DNA of 64,000 nt from Streptomyces sp. NBC_01465 (lineage in GTDB: Bacteria > Actinomycetota > Actinomycetes > Streptomycetales > Streptomycetaceae), in NCBI RefSeq assembly GCF_036227325.1, contig NZ_CP109467.1, positions 7,130,001 to 7,194,000 on the forward strand. The letters are read 5' to 3'. Under the pieces are notes generated by a model. It searched no databases, was not told the DNA's origin, and saw only the letters and a program-made list of their open reading frames with translations. The position numbers and the translations under genes were made by a program. Below are positions 51,496-59,898 of this stretch, one piece after another; within the stretch, counting starts at the first letter, position 1; each line of letters begins with the position of its first letter.

Positions 51496-52919
51496 ATGGC
51501 GTCCCACTGAGTGGTGTAGCCGGTCCCCGTTTCGGAATGCGCGGGTGTCTGCCCGGGGCGTGCGCCCGTTGCTGGTGACTGCTCCCTGACCAAGGGGCAG
51601 GCCATCGCGTAAGTCTCCCTGGTGAACGGCCAGTTCAACCGAGGAGGACGCGATGGCCTTGTCCCAGTCTGACCTGATGCGGCTACTGGAGTCACTACGT
51701 ACGGCCGATGGAATCGAGTCGATCAGGGTGTTGTGCGAGCGGATCCTGCAAGAACTCATCGAAGCCGAAGCAACCGAAGCCATCGGGGCTGCCCCCGGTG
51801 AGCACTCGAGCGACCGTGTGGCCTGGCGCAATGGCCATCGCGACCGGCTGCTGACCTCGCAGGCCGGCGACTTGGACCTGAAGATTCCCAAGGTGCGGAG
51901 CGGGTCGTTCTTCCCCTCGTTGCTGGAACGCCGACGGCGTATCGACCGGGCCCTGTTCGCCGTGGTGATGGAGGCATACGTGCACGGTGTCTCCACCCGG
52001 TCGGTCGATGACCTGGTCAAAGCACTCGGTGCGGACAGCGGGATCTCGAAGTCCGAGGTGTCGCGGATCTGCGGCGAACTCGACGCGGAACTCACCGCGT
52101 TCAAAGAACGGCCTCTGGACCACACGGTCTTCCCCTACGTCTTCCTGGACGCGACGTACTGCAAGGCAAGGGTGAACCACCGGATCGTCTCGCAGGCGGT
52201 GGTCATCGCGACCGGGATCTCGGCGAGCGGGCACCGCGAGGTCCTTGGACTGATGGTCGGCGACAGCGAGTCAAAGCCGTTCTGGACCACGTTCCTTCGC
52301 AGCCTGCGCTCCCGCGGCCTGGACAACGTCCAGCTGGTGATTTCCGATTCGCACAGCGGTCTGGTGGCCGCGATCCGCACCGTGTTCCTCGGATCGGCCT
52401 GGCAAAGGTGCCGCGTCCACTTCGTGCGCGACGTCTTCTCGGTGATCGAAAAAGGCTCCGGCGAGATGGTCGCGGCAACGATCCGCACCATCTTCGCGCA
52501 GACGACCGCCGAGACCGTCCGCGCCCAGCTCAACGTGGTGGCCGACATGCTCGGACGCCAGTTTCCCAAGGTCAAGGCCATGTTGCTGGAAGCCGCACCG
52601 GACATCACCGCGTTCGCGGACTTCCCGCCCGCGCACTGGAAGAAGATCTGGTCCACGAACCCGCTGGAGCGGCTGAACCGAGAGATCAAACGCAGGACCG
52701 ATGTCGTCCAAGTCTTCCCCAACCCCGCCGCCCTCGACCGCCTCGCCGCCGCGGTCCTGGCCGAACTCCACGACGAGTGGCAGGTCTTCGACCGCCGCTA
52801 CCTCTCCGAAGGCTCCATGGCCGAACTCTTCACCGACAAGCCCACACCGCAACGAAAGATCCCCACACAACCGGAACCCAACAAGCTCCACTGACTACAC
52901 CACTCGGCGGGACACGACC
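51496..52919 (+). mobile_element. Complete IS256-family insertion sequence
   Basis: About 1.42 kb with imperfect terminal inverted repeats: GCGTCCCACTGAGTGGTGTAG at 51499-51519 and, on the other strand, GTGTCCCGCCGAGTGGTGTAG from 52915 to 52895 (18 of 21 match). The element is flanked by the direct repeat CACCGGCGGG (51486-51495 and 52919-52928), consistent with the 8-9 bp target duplication of this family; exact ends are uncertain by a base or two. One intact transposase gene fills it, so the copy may be active. Confidence 0.85.
51653..52894 (+). CDS. IS256-family (mutator-type) transposase
   Basis: 413 aa from ATG 51653, with GAGGAGG six bases upstream. It carries the DDE catalytic triad of the mutator group: first Asp in VFLDATYCK, second Asp in LVISDSHSG, Glu in TNPLERLNREIKRR. 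The conserved C/H region RCRVHFVRDVF is present. The N-terminal DNA-binding part begins LSQSDLMRLLESLRTADGI. The length is normal for the family and no frameshift is visible. Confidence 0.97.
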   Translation: MALSQSDLMRLLESLRTADGIESIRVLCERILQELIEAEATEAIGAAPGEHSSDRVAWRNGHRDRLLTSQAGDLDLKIPKVRSGSFFPSLLERRRRIDRALFAVVMEAYVHGVSTRSVDDLVKALGADSGISKSEVSRICGELDAELTAFKERPLDHTVFPYVFLDATYCKARVNHRIVSQAVVIATGISASGHREVLGLMVGDSESKPFWTTFLRSLRSRGLDNVQLVISDSHSGLVAAIRTVFLGSAWQRCRVHFVRDVFSVIEKGSGEMVAATIRTIFAQTTAETVRAQLNVVADMLGRQFPKVKAMLLEAAPDITAFADFPPAHWKKIWSTNPLERLNREIKRRTDVVQVFPNPAALDRLAAAVLAELHDEWQVFDRRYLSEGSMAELFTDKPTPQRKIPTQPEPNKLH

Positions 52920-52984
52920 ACCGGCGGGCTCCGGTTGATGAATGGGTGCCGTTGCGGGTCGGGTTCGAACACAGCTTTAGGTAC

Positions 52985-53193
52985 GACGTGTTGGGCGGGA
53001 CACTTGCAGGGTGCTGTCCCAGGTCCGCGGTCTGACTCATGAGAGATGTGACCGGGGTGTCTTGCTCACACGGCGTCGACTGTTGGCCGGGGATGGTGCG
53101 TTGTCGGTACCGGGCTGGCGGGGTGTGTCTCGATGCCTCAAACGTTACGTCGCCCGCGAGGTGTTTCACCTGGTCAGAGCCGTACAGCCGTGA
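52985..53193 (+). mobile_element. IS110-family relic 4 (left non-coding end fused to transposase tail)
   Basis: 53018-53134 matches the non-coding left end of relic 2 (for example GTTGGCCGGGGATGGTGCGT is identical). It joins directly to 53134-53193, which encodes CLKRYVAREVFHLVRAVQP and a stop, the IS110 transposase C-terminus. The whole transposase body is deleted, leaving both ends. The intact pcaL gene follows 44 bp later, as its broken copy follows relic 1. 52929-52984 is unassigned. Confidence 0.68.
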
Positions 53194-53236
53194 CCCCGTC
53201 ATAGGGGCTGTTGTGAGGTATGAGAGCGTGAGGCGG

Positions 53237-54514
53237 ATGAGCGAGACGACGCAGCAGACCCTCCAGTACCGCTTTGACGGGCCAGAACACGCTCCGGTCC
53301 TGATCTTGGGGCCCTCACTGGGTACCACATGGCACATGTGGGACCGGCAGACCCCCGAGCTGTCCCGTGAGTGGCGTGTGCTCAGATTCGATCTGCCCGG
53401 GCACGGCGGCGCCCCCGCCCACCCCGCCACCTCGATCGGTGAGATCGCCGACCGGTTGCTCGCCACCCTCGACGAGCTGGGTGTGCAGCGCTTCGGTTAC
53501 GCGGGCTGCTCCATCGGCGGTGCCATCGGCATGGAGCTGGCGCTGCGCCACCCCGGGCGGGTCGCCACGCTCGCGCTGGTCGCCGCCTCGCCCCGGTTCG
53601 GCACGGCCGACGAGTTCCGGCAGCGCGGGGTGATCGTGCGGACCAATGGGCTCGACCCGATGGCGCGCAGCGCACCCGAGCGCTGGTTCACGCACGGCTT
53701 CGCGACCGCACAGCCCGCGATTGTCGAATGGGCCGTGCAGATGGTCCGCACCACCGATCCCGGCTGCTACATCGCCGCCTGCGAGGCCCTCGCCGCCTTC
53801 GACGTCCGTACGGAACTCGGGCGCATCGGCGTTCCGACCCTCGTGGTCGTCGGCGCCGAGGACCAGGTCACCGGGCCCGGCGATGCGCGCACCCTGGTCG
53901 CGGGCATACCCGACGCCCGTCTCGCCATGGTCCCCGGTGTCTCGCACCTGGCCCCGGTCGAGCAGCCCGCGGCCGTCACGGACCTGCTGGCGCACCATTT
54001 CACCGCCTCCTGGCAGGACACTTCCACCTCGATCCCGGTCCAGACACCGGCCCCGTCGCTCTCCGCCCCCGTGACCCCGATCGCCGAGATCGAGCCCGCC
54101 CCGGCGGACGTGCGGTCCACGGAGGCCGGGCGCCCCGATCCGTACGAGGCCGGGCTCAAGGTGCGTCGCGAGGTCCTCGGGGACGCCCATGTCGACCAGG
54201 TCACGGCGGCCTCGGACGAGACGACCGAGGAGTTCCAGGAGCTGCTCACCCGGTACGCCTGGGGCGAGATCTGGACCCGTGAGGGGCTGGACCGCCGCAC
54301 CAGGAGCGTGGTGACGCTGACGGCGCTGGTCTCCGGCGGGCACCTGGAGGAGCTGGCCTTCCATCTGAAGGCGGCCCTGCGCAACGGCCTCACCCCGGTG
54401 GAGATCAAGGAAGTGCTGCTCCAGACAGCCGTCTACTGCGGTCTCCCGGCGGCGAACGCGGCCTTCAAGGTCGCCCAGGCCGTGATCCAGCAGGAGACCA
54501 CGCCCGACCCGTAG
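53237..54514 (+). CDS. pcaL: PcaL: 3-oxoadipate enol-lactonase / 4-carboxymuconolactone decarboxylase fusion
   Basis: 425 aa from ATG 53237; GTG three codons upstream is possible. Residues 1-265 are an alpha/beta hydrolase enol-lactonase with oxyanion region LPGHGG, nucleophile Ser92 in GCSIGGAIG, Asp in VVGAEDQVT and His in GVSHLAP. A Pro-rich linker follows, then residues 310-425 form the carboxymuconolactone decarboxylase domain (KVRREVLGDAHVD, SVVTLTALVSGGHLEELAFH). The two domains catalyse consecutive steps of the protocatechuate branch of the beta-ketoadipate pathway. No other pca gene is present upstream, where IS debris lies, so the gene may have lost its operon. Confidence 0.93.
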   Translation: MSETTQQTLQYRFDGPEHAPVLILGPSLGTTWHMWDRQTPELSREWRVLRFDLPGHGGAPAHPATSIGEIADRLLATLDELGVQRFGYAGCSIGGAIGMELALRHPGRVATLALVAASPRFGTADEFRQRGVIVRTNGLDPMARSAPERWFTHGFATAQPAIVEWAVQMVRTTDPGCYIAACEALAAFDVRTELGRIGVPTLVVVGAEDQVTGPGDARTLVAGIPDARLAMVPGVSHLAPVEQPAAVTDLLAHHFTASWQDTSTSIPVQTPAPSLSAPVTPIAEIEPAPADVRSTEAGRPDPYEAGLKVRREVLGDAHVDQVTAASDETTEEFQELLTRYAWGEIWTREGLDRRTRSVVTLTALVSGGHLEELAFHLKAALRNGLTPVEIKEVLLQTAVYCGLPAANAAFKVAQAVIQQETTPDP

Positions 54515-54527
54515 GAGGATGGAAGGC

Positions 54528-55166
54528 ATGACCATGAAGCTGACCAAGATGGGCCACGCCTGCATTCGGCTGGAGAAGGACGGGCGGACGCTCGTCGTCG
54601 ACCCGGGCTCCTTCAGCGAGCAGGACGCGGCGCTCGGCGCCGACGCGGTCCTCATCACGCACGAGCACCTCGACCACTTCAACGAGGACCGGCTCCGGAC
54701 CGCCATGGAGGCGAACCCGGCCGCCGAGATCTGGACGCTGCGCGCGGTCGCCGACCAGCTGTCCGCCGCCTTCCCCGGCCGTGTCCACACGGTCGGCCAC
54801 GGGGACGCCTTCACCGCCGCCGGCTTCGACGTCCAGGCGCACGGCGAACTGCACGCCGTCATCCACCCGGACCTGCCGAGGGTCACCAACACCGGCTATC
54901 TGGTGGACGGTTCGCTCTTCCACCCGGGTGACGCCTTCACGGTCCCCGACGCCCCGGTTGAGACGCTGATGCTCCCCGTGCACGCCCCGTGGAACAAGGT
55001 CTCCGAGGTCATCGAGTACGTCCGGGCGGTCAAGCCGCAGCGCGCCATCGACATCCACGACGGCCTCCTCAAGGACGTGGCGCGCGGGATCTACGACCTG
55101 CACATCGGCAATCTGGGGGGCGCGGACCACTCCCGTATGGCCCCGGGAGACGCCACGCAGCTCTGA
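54528..55166 (+). CDS. MBL-fold metallohydrolase (UlaG/YtnP-like)
   Basis: 212 aa from ATG 54528 (GGAGG nine bases upstream; ATG 54534 is close behind). The metallo-beta-lactamase motif is ITHEHLDHFNEDRL, with further ligands in ELHAVIHPD and the LFHPGDAFTV Asp. It resembles the small UlaG-like lactonase or phosphodiesterase group. It is 13 bp downstream of pcaL and probably cotranscribed. The substrate is unknown. Confidence 0.9.
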   Translation: MTMKLTKMGHACIRLEKDGRTLVVDPGSFSEQDAALGADAVLITHEHLDHFNEDRLRTAMEANPAAEIWTLRAVADQLSAAFPGRVHTVGHGDAFTAAGFDVQAHGELHAVIHPDLPRVTNTGYLVDGSLFHPGDAFTVPDAPVETLMLPVHAPWNKVSEVIEYVRAVKPQRAIDIHDGLLKDVARGIYDLHIGNLGGADHSRMAPGDATQL

Positions 55167-55195
55167 CTGTCAGACCCAGCCGTTAGGTTACGTAC

Positions 55196-55975
55196 ATGCG
55201 CATCGCGACCTGGAACGTCAACTCGATCACCGCCCGTCTCCCGAGGCTGCTGGCCTGGCTGGAGACCACGGAGACGGATGTCCTGTGCATCCAGGAGACC
55301 AAGTGCTCCGCCGAACAGTTCCCCCACGACGAGCTCCGTGAGCTCGGTTACGAGTCCGCGGTCAACGCCACGGGCCGGTGGAACGGGGTGGCGCTGCTCT
55401 CCAGGGTGGGGCTCGACGACGTGGTGAGCGGCCTGCCCGGCGGCCCGGAGTACGAGGGCGTGCAGGAGCCGCGGGCCGTCTCGGCGACCTGCGGCGGCGT
55501 CCGCGTCTGGTCGGTGTACGTACCGAACGGACGCGAGGTCGACCACGAGCACTACGCGTACAAGCTGCGCTGGTTCGAGGCGCTGAAGGCCGCCGTGGCC
55601 GACGACGTGGCGGGCGCGCGGCCCTTCGCGGTCCTCGGGGACTTCAACGTGGCCCCGACCGACGAGGACGTCTGGGACCCGGCGGTCTTCGAGGGCGCCA
55701 CCCATGTCACCCCCGCCGAGCGTGCCGCGCTCACCGCACTGCGCGAGGCGGGTCTCTCCGACGTCGTGCCGCGCCCGCTCAAGTACGACCGTCCGTACAC
55801 CTTCTGGGACTACCGCGCGCTCGCCTTCCCGAAGAACAAGGGCATGCGCATCGACCTGGTCTACGGAAACGAGTCCTTCGCCAAGGCCGTCAAGGACAGT
55901 TACGTGGACCGCGAGGAGCGCAAGGGCAAGGGCGCGTCCGATCACGCCCCGGTTGTGGTCGATCTCGAGATCTGA
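55196..55975 (+). CDS. xthA: Exodeoxyribonuclease III
   Basis: 259 aa from ATG 55196. There is no Shine-Dalgarno; TGACTG and TAGGTT lie about 35 and 12 bp upstream, so the transcript is probably leaderless. The EEP-fold AP endonuclease motifs are complete: ATWNVNSI, CIQETK, GDFNVAPTDEDVWD, MRIDLVYG and SDHAPVVVDL. It repairs abasic sites and removes 3' blocking groups in DNA. Length matches XthA/ExoA. Confidence 0.95.
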   Translation: MRIATWNVNSITARLPRLLAWLETTETDVLCIQETKCSAEQFPHDELRELGYESAVNATGRWNGVALLSRVGLDDVVSGLPGGPEYEGVQEPRAVSATCGGVRVWSVYVPNGREVDHEHYAYKLRWFEALKAAVADDVAGARPFAVLGDFNVAPTDEDVWDPAVFEGATHVTPAERAALTALREAGLSDVVPRPLKYDRPYTFWDYRALAFPKNKGMRIDLVYGNESFAKAVKDSYVDREERKGKGASDHAPVVVDLEI

Positions 55976-56029
55976 CCGACACCGCGTGCCTGTGGTGCTG
56001 CTGTACACCTGGATGACAGGCTGAGCAGT

Positions 56030-56479
56030 GTGAACATTCCCTTCCTGGACAACTGGCGCAAGCGGCATGGAGATCAGCACGCGGCAACTCTGGTCGCCGC
56101 GGTGGAGAACGACCCGGAGGGCGTGGCCGAGCTGCTCTCGGAGTGTGAGCTGCTCAGAGCCCGCGCCGGGCAGAGCGGGCTGCAACTCGACGACTCCCCG
56201 GAGTCGTTGGAGGCGCTCGATCAGCTGCCGCCGCGCTGGCGCGGCGCCACCGCGGATCCCGAGGAACTGCCCTGGCTGGGCAATGACGCGGGCCTCTACC
56301 TCGGAACCGTCATCGTGAAGACGGTCTCCGGGGCGGCCTGGGACGTCTGGCCCGAGGGAAAGCCCGTGGTGCGGCTGGAGTCGGGGCGCGAGATCGACGT
56401 GGTGGAAGTGGGCGGCGACTGGGTGGCCACCGGCGCCCCGGAGCTCTCCCAGGTCTACGCGGAGGCCGCAGAGAACTGA
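56030..56479 (+). CDS. DUF6278 family protein
   Basis: 149 aa from GTG 56030. The sequence (NIPFLDNWRKRHG start; GNDAGLYLGTVIVKTVSGA; SGREIDVVEVGGDW) is a conserved streptomycete family I recall as DUF6278. It is soluble, acidic and without a signal peptide. Its constant position after xthA in related genomes is from memory. Function unknown. Confidence 0.8.
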   Translation: MNIPFLDNWRKRHGDQHAATLVAAVENDPEGVAELLSECELLRARAGQSGLQLDDSPESLEALDQLPPRWRGATADPEELPWLGNDAGLYLGTVIVKTVSGAAWDVWPEGKPVVRLESGREIDVVEVGGDWVATGAPELSQVYAEAAEN

Positions 56480-56603
56480 CCGGACCGGCAGTTCGTGACA
56501 AATACGCCTTATGCCTGATTCGTGCGTGTCGAGTGTGAAGTCCCTTTCCGGGATGGATAGTTTGCGCTGACCTCGACACAGCGATAAGTGGGCAGGACAG
56601 CGT

Positions 56604-57347
56604 ATGGCCGTCGATCCGTTGATCGAGCTGAGTGATGTCAACAAGTACTACGGGAAGTTGCACGTCCTCCAGGACATCAACCTCACCGTCGGACGAGGGG
56701 AGGTGGTGGTCGTCATCGGGCCGTCCGGCTCGGGCAAATCAACGCTATGCCGGACGATGAACCGGCTCGAGACGATCGAGTCGGGCACCATCTCCATCGA
56801 CGGACAGCCCCTCCCCGAGGAGGGCCGCGCACTCGCCAAACTGCGCGCCGAGGTCGGGATGGTCTTCCAGTCCTTCAACCTCTTCGCCCACAAGACCGTC
56901 CTGGCGAACGTCTCCCTCGCCCAGCGACAGGTCCGCGGCCGCAAGAAGGACGAGGCCGACAAGCGCAGCCACGAACTCCTGGAGCGCGTCGGGCTCGAAG
57001 CCCACGCCGACAAGCTCCCCGCCCAGCTCTCCGGCGGCCAGCAGCAGCGTGTGGCCATCGCCCGCGCCCTGGCCATGGACCCCAAGGCCCTCCTCTTCGA
57101 CGAGCCCACCTCGGCGCTCGACCCGGAGATGATCAACGAGGTCCTGGAAGTCATGCAGCAGCTCGCCCGCGACGGCATGACGATGGTCGTCGTCACCCAC
57201 GAGATGGGCTTCGCCCGCTCCGCCGCCAACCGGGTCGTGTTCATGGCCGACGGCCGCATCGTCGAGGACCGGTCCCCCGAGGACTTCTTCACCGCACCGG
57301 AGAGCGACCGGGCCAAGGACTTCCTCTCCAAGATCCTCAAGCACTGA
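56604..57347 (+). CDS. gluA: Glutamate/polar amino acid ABC transporter, ATP-binding protein
   Basis: 247 aa. Walker [11 protein letters not shown]-loop [13 protein letters not shown], signature [15 protein letters not shown], Walker [13 protein letters not shown] and switch His in VVVTHEMGF. It belongs to the polar amino acid uptake family (PAAT), closest in arrangement to the GluABCD glutamate importer of actinobacteria. It is the first gene of a four-gene operon; the 124-bp upstream gap carries a plausible -10 (TAGTTT at about 56559) but no riboswitch I recognise. Confidence 0.95.
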   Translation: MAVDPLIELSDVNKYYGKLHVLQDINLTVGRGEVVVVIGPSGSGKSTLCRTMNRLETIESGTISIDGQPLPEEGRALAKLRAEVGMVFQSFNLFAHKTVLANVSLAQRQVRGRKKDEADKRSHELLERVGLEAHADKLPAQLSGGQQQRVAIARALAMDPKALLFDEPTSALDPEMINEVLEVMQQLARDGMTMVVVTHEMGFARSAANRVVFMADGRIVEDRSPEDFFTAPESDRAKDFLSKILKH

Positions 57348-57364
57348 CGGGGGTGACCACGACG

Positions 57365-58276
57365 ATGCGTACGACACGACTGCCCAGAACCCTCGCCGCA
57401 CTGGGACTTGTGCTGCTCGCCGCCGCCTGCGGCAAGTCCGGCAGCCCGCCCGTGAAGGGCCCGCAGCCCGACCAGCTGCCGGTCTACAAGGTGGCCAAGG
57501 ACTTCCAGCTGCCGTCCTCCTCGACCTGGAAGAGGGCGAAGAGCCGCGGCCGTCTCGTCGTGGGCGCCAAGGAGGACCAGCCCTACATGGGCGAGAAGGA
57601 TCCGGCCACCGGCGTCTACTCCGGCTTCGACATCGAGATCGCCAAGATGATGTCGGCCTCGCTCGGCTTCGACCCCGCCTCGATCGAGTTCAAGACGATC
57701 GCCTCGGCCAACCGCGAAACCGCCCTGCAGAACGGCCAGATCGACTACTACGTCGGCACCTACACCATCAACGACAACCGCAAGAAGCTCGTCGGGTTCG
57801 CCGGCCCCTACTACCTGGCGGGCCAGGGCCTGCTGGTGCGCACCGACGAGAACGACATCAACGGCCCCCAGGACCTGGACGGCAAGCGCGTCTGCTCCGC
57901 CGCGGGCTCCACCCCCTACCAGCGCATCGCCGCCGACTACCCGGACGCCGAGCTCGTCGCGTACGACACCTACTCGATCTGCGTCGACAACCTGCTGACC
58001 TACCAGGTCGACGCGGTCACCACCGACGACACGATCCTCAGCGGGTACGCGGCCAAGGTGCCCGACGAACTCAAGGTCGTGGGCAAGCCCTTCTCCGCCG
58101 AGCCGTACGGGATCGGCGTCCCCAGGAGCGACAACGCGCTGCGCTTCGCGCTCGACGACGCCATCGCGCTCCACGAGAAGAACGGCGACTGGCAGAAGGC
58201 GTACGACTCCACCCTCGGTCTGTCGGGCCGCAAGGCCGCTCCCATGCCGCCCATCAACCGCTACCCGGCGAGCTGA
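57365..58276 (+). CDS. gluB: Glutamate-binding lipoprotein of the ABC importer
   Basis: 303 aa from ATG 57365 (an in-frame GTG at 57353 is also near a G-rich site). The lipoprotein signal has lipobox LLAAACG. The SBP_bac_3 domain follows (LVVGAKEDQPYMGEKDPATG, FDIEIAKMMSASLGFD, GTYTINDNRKK). It captures the amino acid outside the membrane and delivers it to the permeases encoded next. Confidence 0.94.
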   Translation: MRTTRLPRTLAALGLVLLAAACGKSGSPPVKGPQPDQLPVYKVAKDFQLPSSSTWKRAKSRGRLVVGAKEDQPYMGEKDPATGVYSGFDIEIAKMMSASLGFDPASIEFKTIASANRETALQNGQIDYYVGTYTINDNRKKLVGFAGPYYLAGQGLLVRTDENDINGPQDLDGKRVCSAAGSTPYQRIAADYPDAELVAYDTYSICVDNLLTYQVDAVTTDDTILSGYAAKVPDELKVVGKPFSAEPYGIGVPRSDNALRFALDDAIALHEKNGDWQKAYDSTLGLSGRKAAPMPPINRYPAS

Positions 58277-58283
58277 GGCAGCC

Positions 58284-58928
58284 ATGAACGTACTCACCGA
58301 CAACTTCAAGCTCTACGGCGACGGGTTCCTCGGGACCGTCGAACTCACCGTCTACGCCTCGGTCCTGGCCCTCGTCCTGGGTTTCCTGATGGCCTCCTTC
58401 CGCGTCGCACCGGTCGGCTCCTTCCGGGTCTTCGGCACGGTCTGGGTGGCCGTCCTGCGCAACACCCCGCTCACCCTGCTCTTCTTCGCGGTCCTCCTCG
58501 GCCTGCCGCGCTTCGGACTCGTCCTGCCCTTCAAGGTGTTCGCCGTCCTCGCACTCGGCTGCTACACCTCGGCGTTCATCTGCGAGGCGCTGCGCTCCGG
58601 CATCAACACCGTGCCCAAGGGACAGGGCGAGGCGGCCCGCAGCCTCGGGATGACGTTCGGTCAGACGCTCTCCACCGTCGTCCTGCCGCAGGCGTTCCGC
58701 TCCGTCATCCCGCCGATCGGCTCCACGATCATCGCGCTCGCCAAGAACTCGGCCATCGCCGGCGCCTTCAGCGTCACCGAGCTCCTCGGCACCTACAAGA
58801 CCCTCAGTGAGCTCGGCTACAACATCATCTGGACCTTCGTCTGGATCGCCGTCGGCTACCTGATCATCACCCTCACCATCAGCGCGCTCTTCAATGTGCT
58901 GGAGAAGCGCTATGGAGTCGCCCGATGA
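58284..58928 (+). CDS. gluC: Glutamate ABC transporter permease 1
   Basis: 214 aa. It carries the five-helix HisM/ArtQ-type permease core with the EAA loop GEAARSLGMTFGQTLSTVVL. It starts seven bases after gluB and overlaps gluD by four bases (ATGA). Confidence 0.94.
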   Translation: MNVLTDNFKLYGDGFLGTVELTVYASVLALVLGFLMASFRVAPVGSFRVFGTVWVAVLRNTPLTLLFFAVLLGLPRFGLVLPFKVFAVLALGCYTSAFICEALRSGINTVPKGQGEAARSLGMTFGQTLSTVVLPQAFRSVIPPIGSTIIALAKNSAIAGAFSVTELLGTYKTLSELGYNIIWTFVWIAVGYLIITLTISALFNVLEKRYGVAR

Positions 58929-59785
58929 CCGCAGATTCCACCGCCCTCTACGACATCCCCGGACCCAAGACCCGTAAGCGCCACATGCTCTACGGGGTCC
59001 TGTCGACGGTCCTCATCGCCGGGCTCGTCGCCTGGGTGCTGTATCTCCTCTTCGACACCGACCAGTTCACCTACGAGAAGTGGATGCCCTTCGAGTACAA
59101 GGGCATCCAGGAGCTGCTGCTGCGCGGCCTCGGCAACACGCTGAAGGCCTTCGCGTACGCGGCCGTGCTCTCCATCGCCTTCGGCGCGGTCCTCGCGCTG
59201 GGGCGGCTCTCGGAGCACCGGCCCGTGCGCTGGGTGGCGACGCTCCTGGTGGAGTTCTTCCGCGCCATGCCCGTACTGGTGATGATCTTCTTCATCTTCG
59301 TGGCGCTCAAGGTGCAGCCGCTGCCCGCGCTCGTCACCGGGCTCACCCTCTACAACGGCTCGGTGCTCGCCGAGATCTTCCGCACCGGCATCGGCAATGT
59401 GGAGCGCGGGCAGCGCGAGGCCGCGTACGCGCTCGGGATGCGCAAGACGCAGGTCATGACCCATGTCCTGGTGCCGCAGGCGGTGCGTGCGATGCTGCCG
59501 ACCATCATCAGCCAGCTCGTGGTGACCCTCAAGGACACCTCGCTCGGCTATCTGATCACCTATGAGGAGTTCCTTCACGCGGGCAAGCTCATCGCGTCGA
59601 ATCTCGACTACGATTTGCCGTTCATCCCCGTGGTGATGGTGATCTCACCGATCTACATCGGGATGTGCATGCTGCTCTCCTGGTTCGCCAACTGGACGGC
59701 CAGGAGACAGAAGCGCAACCCGAAGACCGAGGCCGTGGACGTGGGTCCGGCCGAACCAGGGACGCTGCTGCCGGGTGTGCAGTAG
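58925..59785 (+). CDS. gluD: Glutamate ABC transporter permease 2
   Basis: 286 aa. It has an extra N-terminal helix (residues 20-42) and a large periplasmic-side loop before the HisM-type core. The EAA loop is REAAYALGMRKTQVMTHVLV. The C-terminal cytoplasmic tail is basic. Coupled to gluC by ATGA. The operon ends here; 59786-59898 shows no clear terminator. Confidence 0.94.
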   Translation: MTADSTALYDIPGPKTRKRHMLYGVLSTVLIAGLVAWVLYLLFDTDQFTYEKWMPFEYKGIQELLLRGLGNTLKAFAYAAVLSIAFGAVLALGRLSEHRPVRWVATLLVEFFRAMPVLVMIFFIFVALKVQPLPALVTGLTLYNGSVLAEIFRTGIGNVERGQREAAYALGMRKTQVMTHVLVPQAVRAMLPTIISQLVVTLKDTSLGYLITYEEFLHAGKLIASNLDYDLPFIPVVMVISPIYIGMCMLLSWFANWTARRQKRNPKTEAVDVGPAEPGTLLPGVQ

Positions 59786-59898
59786 CTCGTAGGGCCATGC
59801 CCGTCCGGCAGCAGCCGGTGATCACTTCTTGCACAGCAGGCGAGGAGAAGGTCAGCTGCGTGCCGGTCGGGGTGTGCTCGCTTGCCGGGGCGGTCGCA

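Noticed and set aside
59786..59898. Terminator after gluD
   Set aside because: No inverted repeat of convincing length was seen.
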